From: Casuarina equisetifolia
Lineage: Eukaryota > Streptophyta > Magnoliopsida > Fagales > Casuarinaceae
NCBI GenBank assembly: GCA_028551475.1
Contig: CM052359.1
Location: forward strand, 3,721,583 to 3,785,582
Direction of reading: 5' to 3'
Length of the DNA stretch: 64,000 nt
Shown: positions 25,031 through 36,176 of the stretch, one piece after another
Layout: each line of letters opens with the position of its first letter
Numbering within the stretch: position 1 is the stretch's first letter
Translations under genes and position numbers: made by a program
Notes under the pieces: model-generated
Database searches by the model: none
Seen by the model: only the letters and a program-made list of their open reading frames with translations
What the model was told of the DNA's origin: nothing

Positions 25031-25639
25031 TAGATTTCTTATGCCTTAATTACATTGTTACTAATAGTCACTTAGTTAACTAGTTCAGTGGTGAGTTAGT
25101 AAGAATTTCAATTCAGAGAATAGTAAAAAAAAAAAATTTAGAAACTTTTTTTATATTGTGGGGTAAATTTAATAAGTTTATTCACTGTTTATTTATTTAT
25201 TTTTGTGATCTTGTCGCTTCATTCACTAAGTGGTATTATTTTATTTTATATTTATTATGAGTTAATTTAAATATACCACAGAAATTAGTTGATTCAGTTT
25301 TTTAATTTGTAATTTCTCGATTTATTATTATTATTTTAAATAATCAGGGCCTTGTGAAGAAAGGAAACATGACCAAACCAGTAATTACGAATGGTTGTCG
25401 TGCCTAACCCCACCTACACGTGCATAACTTGCTGCCGACCCGCAAGAGAAAGTTCACATGGACTTTTTTGGAGAAATTGCAGCTTCTGCCAGTCCCAAAC
25501 TGAAAACATAATAGGATGGGCACACTGAGACAATTTAGTCAAAAGCCCAATTCTAATGTCATCGTTGTTAAAGAGAATTCAAAGCTTATAAGACATTTCA
25601 CAAGTTTTTTTTTTTTTCTACCTAAGATTGAGATATTTA

Positions 25640-26140
25640 ATACCACTGCAGAAGCTATTTGTTTGTGGTGTTGATCATGGTTGGGAAGAAAGAGAGGAGA
25701 AGAAAAAGAGTGCATTTATAGTGAATGGAGGTCTTGCATTAGAGAAGCTAGTTGCCTCTTGCAATGGTAAACCTATTCCCATTCATACCTTCTCCTGCCA
25801 AGAGCTTATATCCGCAACCAGTAACTTTAATTCTCCAGTCGATGTGGTGACTTTTCTACATGTTACGAGGGTTCTTTTGAAGGCCGAATGATTCTCATAA
25901 AGAGATATATCAAGGAACGGTTCACCAAGGCCATGGCTGCAACAGATTTAGAGTGTTGCCTTGAAAATTCAATTCCAAATTTTGTGTTTGAATATGCTCA
26001 GAATGGAATCCTTGCAGATCACATTTATATCGTTGAACAGCGAGGTGTTCTCATGTTATGGGAAGACAACTTAAAGATTGCTCATACAATTGCATATTTC
26101 ACATTGCTTTCTCCAGATCCACCATCCATAGAGCCTTGAT
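25640..26140 (+). pseudogene. ZRK N-terminal half, pseudogene, copy 4
   Basis: It begins at the ZRK start but with ATA for ATG (ATA CCA CTG CAG AAG), then LFVCGVDHGWEEREEKK, ALEKLVASCNGKPIPIHTFS and CQELISATSNF. Frameshifts follow the FYEGSFKGR region. The second half resumes at CCLENSIPNFVFEYAQNGI and stops near the catalytic loop (SIEP*). The C-lobe is absent; the next sequence is the upstream block of copy 5. Confidence 0.85.
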
Positions 26141-26159
26141 ATTTCGCATTGCATTCAGG

Positions 26160-26460
26160 TTGGCTTTTTCGAAGATATTTCGCCATATGCCAATCCCAAA
26201 CCGAATATACTGAAATCTAACTTTCCATGAAATTTCTTCGTAGTATCAGCCTTATCCAATCCATCCAAAGAAGCTCAGAAGCCTTCTCTAATACGTTCGG
26301 AAAAGGCCCGCAGGCTACCCTTGACAAGGGCGGCCGAGGTTACTTCGGCGAAATGACGCTTTACTTTCGTGGATGCCTGGGGGATATGGGATTAAAGTCA
26401 GGCTTTTTTCAACCTCGGACTGGAAGAGTAGAGACAGCGGGAGAGAGCCTTTCTGAGTAA
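26160..26460 (+). promoter_or_regulatory. upstream block shared by the two intact ZRK genes
   Basis: The sequence from about 26,300 to the ATG (ttacttcggcgaaatgacgc, gggatatgggattaaagtca, gagagagcctttctgagtaa) recurs before the other intact copy at 39,235-39,365. Older relatives lie at 21,700-21,960 and 22,880-23,040. It is probably promoter plus leader, but this is inferred from conservation only. Confidence 0.5.
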
Positions 26461-26467
26461 GGGAAGG

Positions 26468-27493
26468 ATGCCACTGAAGAAGCTGTTTGCTTGTGGTGCT
26501 GATCATGACCAAGAAGAGAGAAAGAGAGAGAGAGCATTTTTAGAGAATGGAGGCCTAGCATTGGAGGCTCTGGTTGCCTCTTGTAATGGCAGGCCTATTC
26601 CCATCCGTACCTTCTCCTATAAAGAGATTATATCGGCAACCAATAACTTTGCCAAACGCAGCGCTGATTATGGATTTTACGAGGGTTCTTTTAAAGGCCG
26701 ATCTGTTTCCATCAAGAGTTATGGCAACTTCGAACAAAGTAAGGACGAGGCGATGACAGATTTAGCTATTTCTGCAAAGATGAGCGCTCACAAAAATGTC
26801 CTGAAACTGGTAGGATGCTGTCTTGAGACTCCAAATCCGACTTTAGTATTTGAATATGCTCAAAGTCGATTACTCCTGGATCGAATTTATGTCACTGAAG
26901 AACGAGGTAGTCCCATGTTGTGGCAAGACAGGTTGAAGATTGCAAAGCAGATTGCTCATGCGATTGCATACTTACACACAGCATTCCCCAGACCCATCAT
27001 CCATAGGAACATCAAAACGACAAATATCTTTATAGATCAGCATGGTGTTCCTAAACTGTCAGATTTTTCACTTTCTCTCACAATTCCAGAGGGTGAAACT
27101 CACATTGAAACCGACAACGCGATCGGGACTGATGGTTTTTTTTGTCCCGCATATGCCCAGACATTTAAGTTGACAGAGAAAGCTGATGTCTACGGCTTCG
27201 GTATGGTTCTATTAGAGTTTTTAACTGGAAGGAGGGCTGGCGATGTAATCTTACAAGCTGAGAGTGCTAATAGTGATTATAGGAACCTTGAAGAATATTC
27301 GAGACACCATTCTTTGAATGAGATCGTGGATCCTGCAATCCTAGCAGAGGAAAGGGCAGGAGGAGGTATGCAGCCACAATTGGAAGCTGTGCTACAACTT
27401 GCTCTCGTTTGCGCAGAATCAGATCCTGAGATAAGGCCGACAATGGTGGATGTAACAAAGGAATTAAGGCGAATTGAGAGGCTAATCGCATGA
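26468..27493 (+). CDS. ZED1-related pseudokinase (ZRK, RLCK-XII type), intact copy 5
   Basis: Single-exon 341-residue protein with no signal peptide or membrane segment, so a cytoplasmic RLCK-like protein. The layout matches Arabidopsis ZED1/ZRKs: a short N-terminus, ENGGLALEALVASCNGRPIPIRTFSYKEIISATNNF in pieces at 26-61, a degenerate glycine loop (FYEGSFKGR), beta-3 Lys at 83 (SIK), catalytic loop HRNIKTTN at 179-186 (HRD to HRN), DFS at 199-201 in place of DFG, then IPEGETH and VYGFGMVLLEFLTG. Loss of both the catalytic Asp and the DFG Gly marks a pseudokinase. In Arabidopsis such proteins bind the NLR ZAR1 and bait effector-modified kinases; that role is inferred here. It was duplicated together with MRT4 sequence that lies downstream. 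Confidence 0.9.
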   Translation: MPLKKLFACGADHDQEERKRERAFLENGGLALEALVASCNGRPIPIRTFSYKEIISATNNFAKRSADYGFYEGSFKGRSVSIKSYGNFEQSKDEAMTDLAISAKMSAHKNVLKLVGCCLETPNPTLVFEYAQSRLLLDRIYVTEERGSPMLWQDRLKIAKQIAHAIAYLHTAFPRPIIHRNIKTTNIFIDQHGVPKLSDFSLSLTIPEGETHIETDNAIGTDGFFCPAYAQTFKLTEKADVYGFGMVLLEFLTGRRAGDVILQAESANSDYRNLEEYSRHHSLNEIVDPAILAEERAGGGMQPQLEAVLQLALVCAESDPEIRPTMVDVTKELRRIERLIA

Positions 27494-28110
27494 CTACTTG
27501 CTTGCTCGGTTCATCCAAGTTCGTTAATCCATCATTGGTCAATTTACATGTTTTTTCAGTTGATTATGTGTTTGGTTTTAAGTGTATTTTAGCTTGAAAT
27601 TTGAGTATGTGTACATTTGATGTTTTCTATCTTTGTTAAGTCTTATTCAAATCCGTTAGCTGCTTTTACTTCATTGCTTTTATCCATATCTTTTTACCTT
27701 GTAAATAAATTATTTTGAAGTTGGAATTTCCTCAAAATCTTTTTGGGTTTTACTTTAGATTTATTTCTCCAACCAACAATTTGAATTGCTAAATTATATG
27801 TCCACTTTTCGTAATTAACTTATACAACCTAACTTATCTTGGCTTCCCAGAATATCAACCTAGCAAAATTTTGCATTGCAACTTGCATATTCATGATATG
27901 TAAGAATGAAAACAATAAGAAACAACAAACTAGTAGAGCTCAAGATTTCTTCTTTAAATAAATTTGGCCAATTTCTAGAATTATTTCTAGAATTAAACTG
28001 CAGATATAGGTTACCATCCATTGCCACAATTAGACGACTGCCACACCAGGATAGTGCCACGATCCAAGTAATGAGTATTCTCTTCCTCGTATAATCTCCA
28101 AAACATGTTT
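27494..28110. other. ZRK 3' flank shared among copies
   Basis: The 3' flank (for example aatttacatg, ttttggcttg/ttttagcttg, aatatcaacctagcaaaatt) is recognisable after copies at 23.8, 27.5, 37.2, 38.45 and 40.45 kb. It includes UTR and intergenic sequence; no gene seen. Confidence 0.65.
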
Positions 28111-28664
28111 TCCACTTTAAACTAATGCTAATGCAAATTCAACGTCAGAATCGTATGGTCTTTCAATATAAAGTTCAAATTCCTCAGGGCTCCATCTGCA
28201 GATCAAGTGAAGCCGGAAGGTAGCCATCATGATCCCTAACAATCGCTGAAAACAAGAAAGCTGAATCACATCAATCTCTTGAATCTTCAATTTTAAATAG
28301 AAATAAATTGGAAAAACAAACCCCAAATTGCTCTGTCTGAAAACTAATGGAGCTGCAATGTGCAACTCAATAACAACTATTAGGCCGAACAACTCTAGAG
28401 AGGATGTGCAACATAGGAGAGGTGACTCTGAGAGTCAAATCTTCGTTCATACTGCTTAGGAATTTCCATTCCCGAGATTTGAAGATTCCTTAGAGAAAAC
28501 TACTTTTGGCACACTAAGGCAATGCCACAGCTGCCCCTAGTTTTTCAATAACCATTCAAGATGGCTGGTATATTCAGTGCAAACAACATGCTCAAATGCA
28601 AAATTTTGTGCCCAGATCATTTGTCTTCACCTGCTTTTTTTTCAAAGAGCTTTATCTACGCCAC

Positions 28665-29006
28665 TGTCACAAACAACTCTATTCCTAACATAATCTGTCC
28701 GTCGGAACTGTAATGGCCAATCTGCTCCACGGTCTGGCTTACTACTTTTCTTTCTTCTAGCTATCTTTCTACTACACAGTCTTAATATAATAAATAAGAA
28801 ATTGCATCAGCTTTTTCATAAAACAGTCTAGGGTTCTTCCCATCGGAATCCCCCTTTTACAATACACAAGGGTTGTTATGATTTTACCCTGGATACTACA
28901 AAATATGAACTTAGGCCACATATGCCCACACATTACAGCCCACACAAGAGCCCAAAACTAGCAACGTTTTAACAAACTATTTAACCAAAACAAGAGACAT
29001 GCGACA
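28665..29006 (-). repeat. 3' LTR
   Basis: 342 bp. On the minus strand it begins TGTCGCATGTC and ends GTTTGTGACA, giving TG...CA termini with TGTCGC/GCGACA-type inverted ends. It differs from the other LTR at 14 positions by eye, all transitions. Confidence 0.95.
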
Positions 29007-29020
29007 ACTCCTTCCCCCTT
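29007..29020 (-). other. polypurine tract
   Basis: Minus strand AAGGGGGAAGGAGT directly abuts the 3' LTR, as expected for the plus-strand primer of a reverse-transcribing element. Confidence 0.85.
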
Positions 29021-32000
29021 AAAAGGGGACCTTGCCCTCAAGGTTGAAATTCGGATAACTTAATCGAAACTGCTCAATAGTCTCCCAAGTAGCATTAGAA
29101 ACAGGCAATCCTTTCCACACCAAAAGTATCTGATTCTCACCCTTCTTGGTCCTAGTGTCAATGACTGCTTGAGGTTGTGCTGTATGGTACCTTCGGCTTC
29201 CACAAACTGCGGTAGATCTTGTAACACTTGTACATTCTTCCCCCAAGATTTCTTTAAAGATGACACATGGAACACCGGATGTATTTTTGACCATTCTGGT
29301 AACTTCACTTTGTAAGCCAATGTCTCTATTCTCTCTATGATCTCAAAGGGTCCATAGTAGCGGGGTGATAGTTTATCCGTACGTTTCATGCTAACAGAAA
29401 GTTGTCGGTATGGTTGTAATCGTAAAAACACTTTATTCCCCACCTAAAATTCTCTATCAGTTCTCCCTTTATCATAAACTTTCTTGATTCTATTCTCAGA
29501 CTCAAGGAGCTTTTCCCTCAACAACTGCAGGACATTATCTCTCTCAATTAGTTCCCTATCTGCGGCCTCTACAGATGATGCTCCTGGAATATAATCTAAA
29601 GGAGTGGGAGGCAGCCGCCCATATACTACTTCAAAAGGACTCTTTCCAAAGGATCCGTGTACGCTAGTGTTGTAACAAAACTCCACCCACGGAAGCCACT
29701 TCATCCATTGCTTGGGTTGATCCTCAGTAAAGCACCTTAAGTACATCTCTAATACCTTATTGACAGCTTCAGTTTGCCCATCAGATTGGGGATGGTAAGC
29801 AGTAGAGTAGTTGAGCTTGGTTCCTTGGAGATTGAACAGCTCTTGCCAAAAGAGACTAGTGAAAACTTTATCTCTATCCGACATAATCTTTTTAGGCATA
29901 CCATATAGTTTGTAGATATTCTGGAAAAAAGTCTCTGCTACTGTTGCTACTGTATAGGGATGGCTAAGAGGTACAAAGTGTGTCATCTTAGACAAACGAT
30001 CCACTACCACCAAGACACAAGTTTTTCCTTTGGAGGCTGGTAAGCCCTCGATGAAATCCATTGAGAGTTCAGTCCAAACTTCGTGGGGCACTGGTAAGGG
30101 CTGCATCAAACCTGCTGGAAGCGTGTTCAGACTTTTATTCTTTTGACAAACCAAACATTCTTGAATTACCTCTTGCACCATTTTTCTCATATTTCGCCAA
30201 AAGAATGAGGCTTTAAGCCTTTGAAAGGTTTTCTGAACCCCTTCATGTGTAGCGGAATGCATTTCTTCCACCAAAGGCCTAGCAAGGGTTGAGTGGGGGC
30301 CTAGATACATCCTTCCTTTATAAAAGATTACCCCATTTTTATGTTGCCACAAATTCCCCAATTCTCCTGCTTTTATTTGCTGCACCAATTTTTGCATTTC
30401 TGGGTTCTGTTTAACTTCATCTTGAACTGGTTCTACCCATAACGGAACAAGGACAGAAATTGTTTACAAGTTTCCCTTAAGCTCACCACAATCCAGTGAC
30501 TCTCCCTTGCGAGAAAGTGCATCAACAGCCTTATTCTCTCTTCCAGGTTTATACTCTATTACGAAGTCAAACCCTATCAATTTTACCAACCATTTTTGTT
30601 GGGCTGGTGTAGTAATCTTCTGCTCCTATAGGTGTTTCAAACTTCGCTGATCTGTTATCACTATAAACCTCCTCCCTAATAGGTAGTTCCTCCATTTATT
30701 CACTGCTAAAACTACAGCCATTAGTTCCTTTTCATAGGTTGACAAAAGGGCATTTTTCCCCTTCAATGCTTGGTTATAAAATGCTATTGGATGTCCTTCT
30801 TGTGTCAAAACAGCACCAACTCCCGCCCCTGAAGCATCACATTCTAAATGAAATCTTGTTGAAAATTGGAGAGAGCTAAGACTGGTGCAGAAACCATGAC
30901 ATTTTTTAACTTCTCAAAAGCCTCCATTGCTGTATAGTTCCACTTGAAGCTATTTTTCTTGAGTAACGCAGTAAGGGGGGCTGCAATCTTACCATAATCA
31001 ACAATAAACCTCCTATAATAACCAGTCAGCCCTAAAAATCCACGTAACCCACTCACTTGTTGTGGTAGTTTCCATTCTAGCATCGTCTGTATTTTCTCTT
31101 TGTCCATTAAAACCCCTTCAGCACTGATTACATGCCTTAAGTAGTTCACTGATGGTTGTCCAAACGAGCACTTGCTTCTTTTGATAAACAACTTATGAGT
31201 CTCCAATACCCCAAACACCTTTTCTACATGTTTCACGTGTTCCTACCAAGTCTTGCTATAAATCAATATGTCATCAAAGAAAACTAAAACAAATTTACGT
31301 AAGAATTCTCTAAATACAGCATTCATCAGGGCTTGGAAAATTGATGGAGCATTACACAAGCCAAAAGGCATCACCAAATACTCGTAGTGACCTTGATGTG
31401 TCTGAAAGGCTATTTTATAGATGTCTTCAGGCTGCATCCTAATCTGATGGTATCCTGACCTGAGATCAAGCTTCGTGAAAAATCTTGCCCCATATAATTC
31501 ATCCATAAGCTCATCTACCGTAGGAATGGGAAATTTATCCTTGATTGTTTGCTTGTTTAATGCTCTGTAATCCACACACAATCGCCAAGACCCATCCTGT
31601 TTCTTTACCAACAATACAGGAGATGAATAAGGACTTGTACTAGGTCTAACAGCACCTGACTCTAGTAATTGTATCACCATTTTTTCCAGCTCAGACTTTT
31701 GGTAATGTGGGTAACGATATGGTCTAGAGGCTATGGGCTCACTCCCTTCCCTCAATGGTATTCGGTGATTAAACTCCCTAGGTGGAGGTAAGCCTACTGG
31801 TTCCTCAAACAACGTTGTATGTTTCTGCAACATCCTATTAAATTTCTTTCTAAATTGGTCTAAGTCATCAACTGCCTCTCCAACACCTTTATCCTCAAAC
31901 TCCTCACTGTTTCCTTAGTCATAGTTTGTATACGTAGCAACAAACCCATTCCCATTTGTTTCAACTCTTTCCTATATTGTTCCTCACCAACTACTTGATT

Positions 32001-32365
32001 CTCTCCCTTTTTCATTCCTTGCCAAGTAATTTGTTTTTTTCCAACTTGAAATGTCATCTTTAAAAGCTCAAAATTCCACACTATATTCCCCAAGGTCTTG
32101 AGCCACCTAGCTCCTAGCACGGCCTCAGTTCCTGGTATGTGCAAAAGAAAGAAATCTAGTTTCATTCTGACTTTTTGTACTATCAGCTCTATTCCTTTGC
32201 ATAACCCTTCAGTCATCATTTTATCCCCACTAGCTATCTCAACCTCCAAGTTTTTACCTCCATTAGGTTTTAAACCCCATTTTCTTGCCAACTTGGTGCT
32301 CAAGAAATTGTGTGAACTCTCAGAATCTATTAAAATGCATGCTTTATAACCTTTCCTTCGAAAGC
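29019..32365 (-). pseudogene. retrotransposon pol remnant (PR-RT-RH-IN-chromodomain)
   Basis: The protease region has an active-site-like IDSES where IDSGS is usual (about 32,330). RT (31,243-31,833) keeps [11 protein letters not shown] and the catalytic FFDDILIYS. An in-frame TAG follows KTW at 31,243, and the frame resumes at HVEKVFGVL. A frameshift occurs near 30,850 and a further TAG at about 30,626 in RNase H (ITDQRSLKHL*). Integrase (29,444-30,397) has a zinc-binding H-H-C-C array (HSATHEGV, CLVCQ) and the DDE core blocks SMDFIEGLP, MSDRDKVFTS and AYHPQSDGQTE. A stop at 29,444 precedes the C-terminal part (VGNKVFLRLQPYRQ) and chromodomain. It is not functional as one polyprotein. Confidence 0.92.
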
Positions 32366-33904
32366 ACCCATGACTCTCATCATACCAGCAGATGTCTCAC
32401 CTCTCATGGCCTTTAAAGATATCTTAGGGGCTAGATCGACAATCTCCTGCACTTCCTCCACCATTTCTGGCACTACTCTTGCCTCTTCCTCTGACTCACT
32501 TGCATCATCCTCAACTATCAAAACAAACAATTTATTCTTACAGCAATGACCAGGAGAATACTTCTCATCACAGTTAAAACAAAGATTCTTTTCCCTCCTT
32601 TCTTGCATTTTTTTTGCTGTCAATTTTTTTGCACCTTTATATGATCCAACATTTTTCAGCCAATTGTTAGTCCCCGAGTTTACTGCCTTATGGACATAAT
32701 TTTTTTCCTTTCTAGTTGGCGTATCTTTCACCTCCCATAAGTAAGCTAACCCAATTGCATCCTCCAAATCCATGGGTTTTCTAAATTGTACTTCTTTTCT
32801 AAGGCTTTCTTTTAAACCCGCTAAGAAGTGAATAAGTTCTTGTCCTTCAAACATATCATCAACCCTAAAAAGAGTTTCCATAAATTTTACCTCATAGTCC
32901 TCCACCGAGCCCGTTTGCTGTAGAAAAATCAAATCCATGAGGCCATTCCGATAAGTGGTTGGACCATAACGTCGAATGAGAGCATCAGTCAAAAAGGGCC
33001 AAGTTATTAGCCGACCTCTTGCCCTCTTCTGCAGCCATTCTACACACATGTGCGCCCCTCCTTCAAGATGCCACGAAGCAATAGGGACCTTATCTCTTTC
33101 TTGGGTATTATTGAAACGAAAAAACTGCTCTGCTCGATTTATCCATCCTGTTGGATCACTACCACCCGAAAACTTAGGAAAATCAAACTTTGGATTGTTC
33201 TGACTAGGTCTTGCATGTACAACCCGTGTAGGCCTTCTTATTTCTCTATAAGGTTCTTGAAAGATTCCTTCATCTGTGTACTCTTCCTCCTCATCTCTTT
33301 TAAAAAGTCTCTCTTTGTGACTTTTATTCCTCCTCCCCACCAACCCACGGAAATGTGAATTAGGACCTCCATTTTCGTCTTTTTCTTAATCTTCTCTCTC
33401 ATCCTCTACTTCGTCTTCTTCCTCCTCCTTTTTTATGCTTTTCTCTCTCCTCCTGGAAAGAGTTACTCGGTTTCTCTCCTCTCCTTCTTCGTCTTCTTCC
33501 TCCTCCTTTTTAATGCCTTTCTCTCTCTTCCTGGAAAAAGGTACTCGGTTACCTTTATGAAAAGCTTCCTCTCTTGCCTCCTCATCTAAATCCTCAATTT
33601 TTACCCTAGAATAGCGGATTCCCGAAGAAGAGGGGCCGGAGCCCACTTGCTGGGATTGGGCAGTTTGAAGGATCTGTTGAAAAGAATCCTGTTGCTGGAG
33701 GAATTGAGCTTGAATTTTACGTTCAACCTCCTGGATTTTTTTTTCAGTATCAGCCCTCATTTTTCTTTCCAACTCATCTCGTTTTTTTTCTCTTTCCTCT
33801 TGTTTTTTTTCACTTTCCGCTTGGCGGCGGTCTAAATATGCTTGGATACGAACCCATAGTTGGTTGTCAGCCATCTGGACTTCCGGTGGTGGCTCTGATA
33901 CCAA
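32330..33904 (-). pseudogene. retrotransposon gag remnant
   Basis: The frame at 33,386-33,904 encodes a charged coiled-coil N-terminus (Glu/Lys-rich). After a frameshift at about 33,360-33,385, the frame at 32,330-33,343 encodes the gag core (FDFPKFSGGSDPTGWINRAE, then LIRRYGP) and a CCHC-type zinc knuckle (CFNCDEKYSPGHCCK). Gag ends at 32,330 and pol continues in a shifted frame. Confidence 0.9.
33891..33903 (-). other. primer-binding site for initiator tRNA-Met
   Basis: Minus strand TGGTATCAGAGCC lies three bases inside the 5' LTR, the standard plant retrotransposon PBS. Confidence 0.95.
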
Positions 33905-33906
33905 AT

Positions 33907-34248
33907 TGTCGCAAACAACTTTATTCCTAACATAATCTGTCCGTCGGAACTGTAATGGCCAATCTGCTCCACGGTCTGGCTTACTACTTTTCTTTCTTCT
34001 AACTATCTTTCTACTACACAGTCCTAATATAATAAATAAGAAATTGCATCAGCTTTTTCATAAAACAGCCTAGGGTTCTTTCTATCGGAATCCCCCTTTT
34101 ACAATACACAAGGGTTGTTACGATTTTACCCTGGATACTACAAAATATGGACTTGGGCCACATATGTCCACACATTACAGCCCACACAAGAGTCCAAAAC
34201 TAACAACGTTTTAACAAACTATTTAACCAAAACAAGAGACATGCAACA
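33907..34248 (-). repeat. 5' LTR
   Basis: 342 bp, same length as the 3' LTR. On the minus strand it runs TGTTGCATGTC ... GTTTGCGACA. The first base pairs of its inner end abut the primer-binding site. Confidence 0.95.
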
Positions 34249-36176
34249 ACAATGGAATTCCATGGTTATCGAGGATTTGGAAGCAAAATATGGATTTTGA
34301 TGTCACAAAATTTAAAGGAACATCTTTGTAGCTTGATTTGTAAGTTGATATACACTGCAGCAATTAGTTCGTTTGGAAGGAGAGGAATATTCATTCTTAC
34401 GATAATAGACATAGTAATATCTACATCATGTTTTATATCTGATGGATCTAGGACTCAACATAGCGTAGTTACAAGCAATCGATGGATCCAAATCTAATGA
34501 GGTGCATCTGAGAACATTTGTGATTATGTTTGAATTTGGACTACTTCGAGTCCCATCTTCCTTGAGACTTTTGTTTACTTATGGTGGATATCCCCATCTG
34601 TCTTGCATAGTGTGTTTTTGGGATATATGATATTGTTTCCTCTAAAAAAGTTTCTTCCACCTTTTATTTCAAATACAAAGAAACAACTAATACTAGTATT
34701 AACAGCTCCCACTCAAGCACAAAACTCTGTAAGATGGGGGAAGCAATAAAACTTTATTGCATGTCCCATTTGATGACATCTATGCTTTGCACAACTTAGA
34801 CAAAATAGAAGGTTAAACAATTGAAAAAGTGGGGAAGGGGGGGAAGGCACCTCAATGCAGCCAAACAGAAAACATGTCAATCTACCAAAGGACACTATTG
34901 GAACTGATATCACGCATGAGCAAGTAATGATTAATCTAGCACAAGACTTTGAAGAACACCATTAACGAGATGGGGAAACCTAGTTAACTCACTAATAAAG
35001 ATTAAGACCATGGGACTTAACCAGTATGCGAGATGACTCCGGTGATAAAGGCTTTCCCTCCTCACAAACAACAAAGTCCGAAACAAGCTCCACAACACCT
35101 GCACACCATGAATGATACAAAGACTTTCATATGCATGTAAGTGATGGAAAGCAGAGGAAAGCAGGGGAAGGAAAAAAAAAAAAAAAAGGAACTGAAAACC
35201 AAATTCTCTCTTATATCAACTTTTCACATAAAGCAATGCGAGCATAAGGGTTCACAAAGGTAAGACCTCTCAAACGTACCTTCCAACCTTTTCCTTAGGC
35301 AAATTGGTAAAACAAAGCCCACTATTTCCACGTAGAATCTAATCGGAAAAAAACAATCAAAACAAAAGGCATTACACAAGACAACTAGCTAGAGAGAGAG
35401 AAAGAGAGCGGCAGCAGCAGTAACTGTTGTAGCATAGAGGAAAGAATGCTTACCTTAGAGACTTTGTGAATGCCAGGCATAATCTCATCAGCGCAGACTG
35501 ACCAAGAGCAACCTGCATGACTTTATTCGAACCCAGGAAGAATCTGAAAAAATTCATAGCAAAAGAACTATTCACGATATGTTCATTTTTGTTCATTTCA
35601 GTGCAAGAAACTTAGAGCAGTCTAGTGAGTAACTGTTTTGACTTATGGGTCAATCACCCTTTCACTTACCAACTTTGCATCTAATCCGCTATTGAAGAAA
35701 CATAGAAATAAGAGCATATCTTGAAATTCTAAACCAGAGAAAATTGGAAATAACGGCAGACATTCAACCCCTATGATAGTGCTCGCACATATTTGACTTA
35801 GAGGAAGTCTCAGTAAAAAATCTTCAACACACTTTAGCCTTATCAATTGCAAGGACAAACGAGAGCCCACACCCTTCTTCAAGAACCGAACAAATTAGCA
35901 TCACCAACGCTCCGCTAATGCAGAATATCACAAAACATATCCACGAATAAAAACAGGTTCTTGAAACCAAAAAGTAAATCTTCGTTTCAAAGAACAACCT
36001 TGGAAACAAAAGCTAACAGGATGCGACAAATGGAAACCTATTGTCCTTTGAAGTCGCCAAAACAGACTAGAAGAAAAGCATATAAACATGTGCCAACAAA
36101 TACTCAACCAAGCAAATTTAACTCTGATCCTCGCAACAAGGCGACTAGTAAAGCAGCCTTTCTAAGCAAGGGAAAC

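Larger units (their letters stand above)
28665..34248 (-). mobile_element. Ty3/Gypsy LTR retrotransposon, chromovirus type (Reina-like), defective
   Basis: 5,584 bp, on the minus strand. Two 342-bp LTRs flank a primer-binding site complementary to initiator tRNA-Met and a polypurine tract. Domain order along the minus strand is gag, protease, RT, RNase H, integrase and chromodomain, which is the Ty3/Gypsy order. Short LTRs, small size and a C-terminal chromodomain (VWKGLPVSNATWE) suggest the Reina chromovirus lineage. Frameshifts and stops break gag and pol, so it cannot encode its own movement. Five-base flanks (GCCAC at 28660, ACAAT at 34249) do not match, so the target-site duplication is eroded. 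The undisturbed paralogous site is near 41,991-42,005. Confidence 0.95.
28117..35543 (-). pseudogene. MRT4: MRT4 duplicate, decayed, interrupted by an LTR retrotransposon
   Basis: Exons equivalent to 3, 4, 7 and 8 of the intact MRT4 gene remain: exon 3 at 35454..35543 (90 nt against 91, a one-base frameshift near 35,494), exon 4 at 35280..35338, exon 7 at 35022..35098 and exon 8 at 28117..28245. In exon 8 the TGA has become TTA, so the frame runs on by four codons. Exons 1-2 are absent because the duplication ends inside intron 2 at about 36,156. Exons 5-6 have been lost by an internal deletion near 35,165-35,190. A 5.6 kb retrotransposon sits in the intron between exons 7 and 8. The locus cannot make a normal MRT4 protein. 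Confidence 0.9.

Noticed and set aside
29019-33904. Retrotransposon frames as host genes
   Set aside because: They are gag and pol pieces between matching LTRs, PBS and PPT, and are interrupted by stops and frameshifts.
28660-34253. Perfect target-site duplication for the LTR element
   Set aside because: Five-base flanks GCCAC and ACAAT do not match under the LTR ends set by PBS, PPT and the inverted termini, so I do not claim one.
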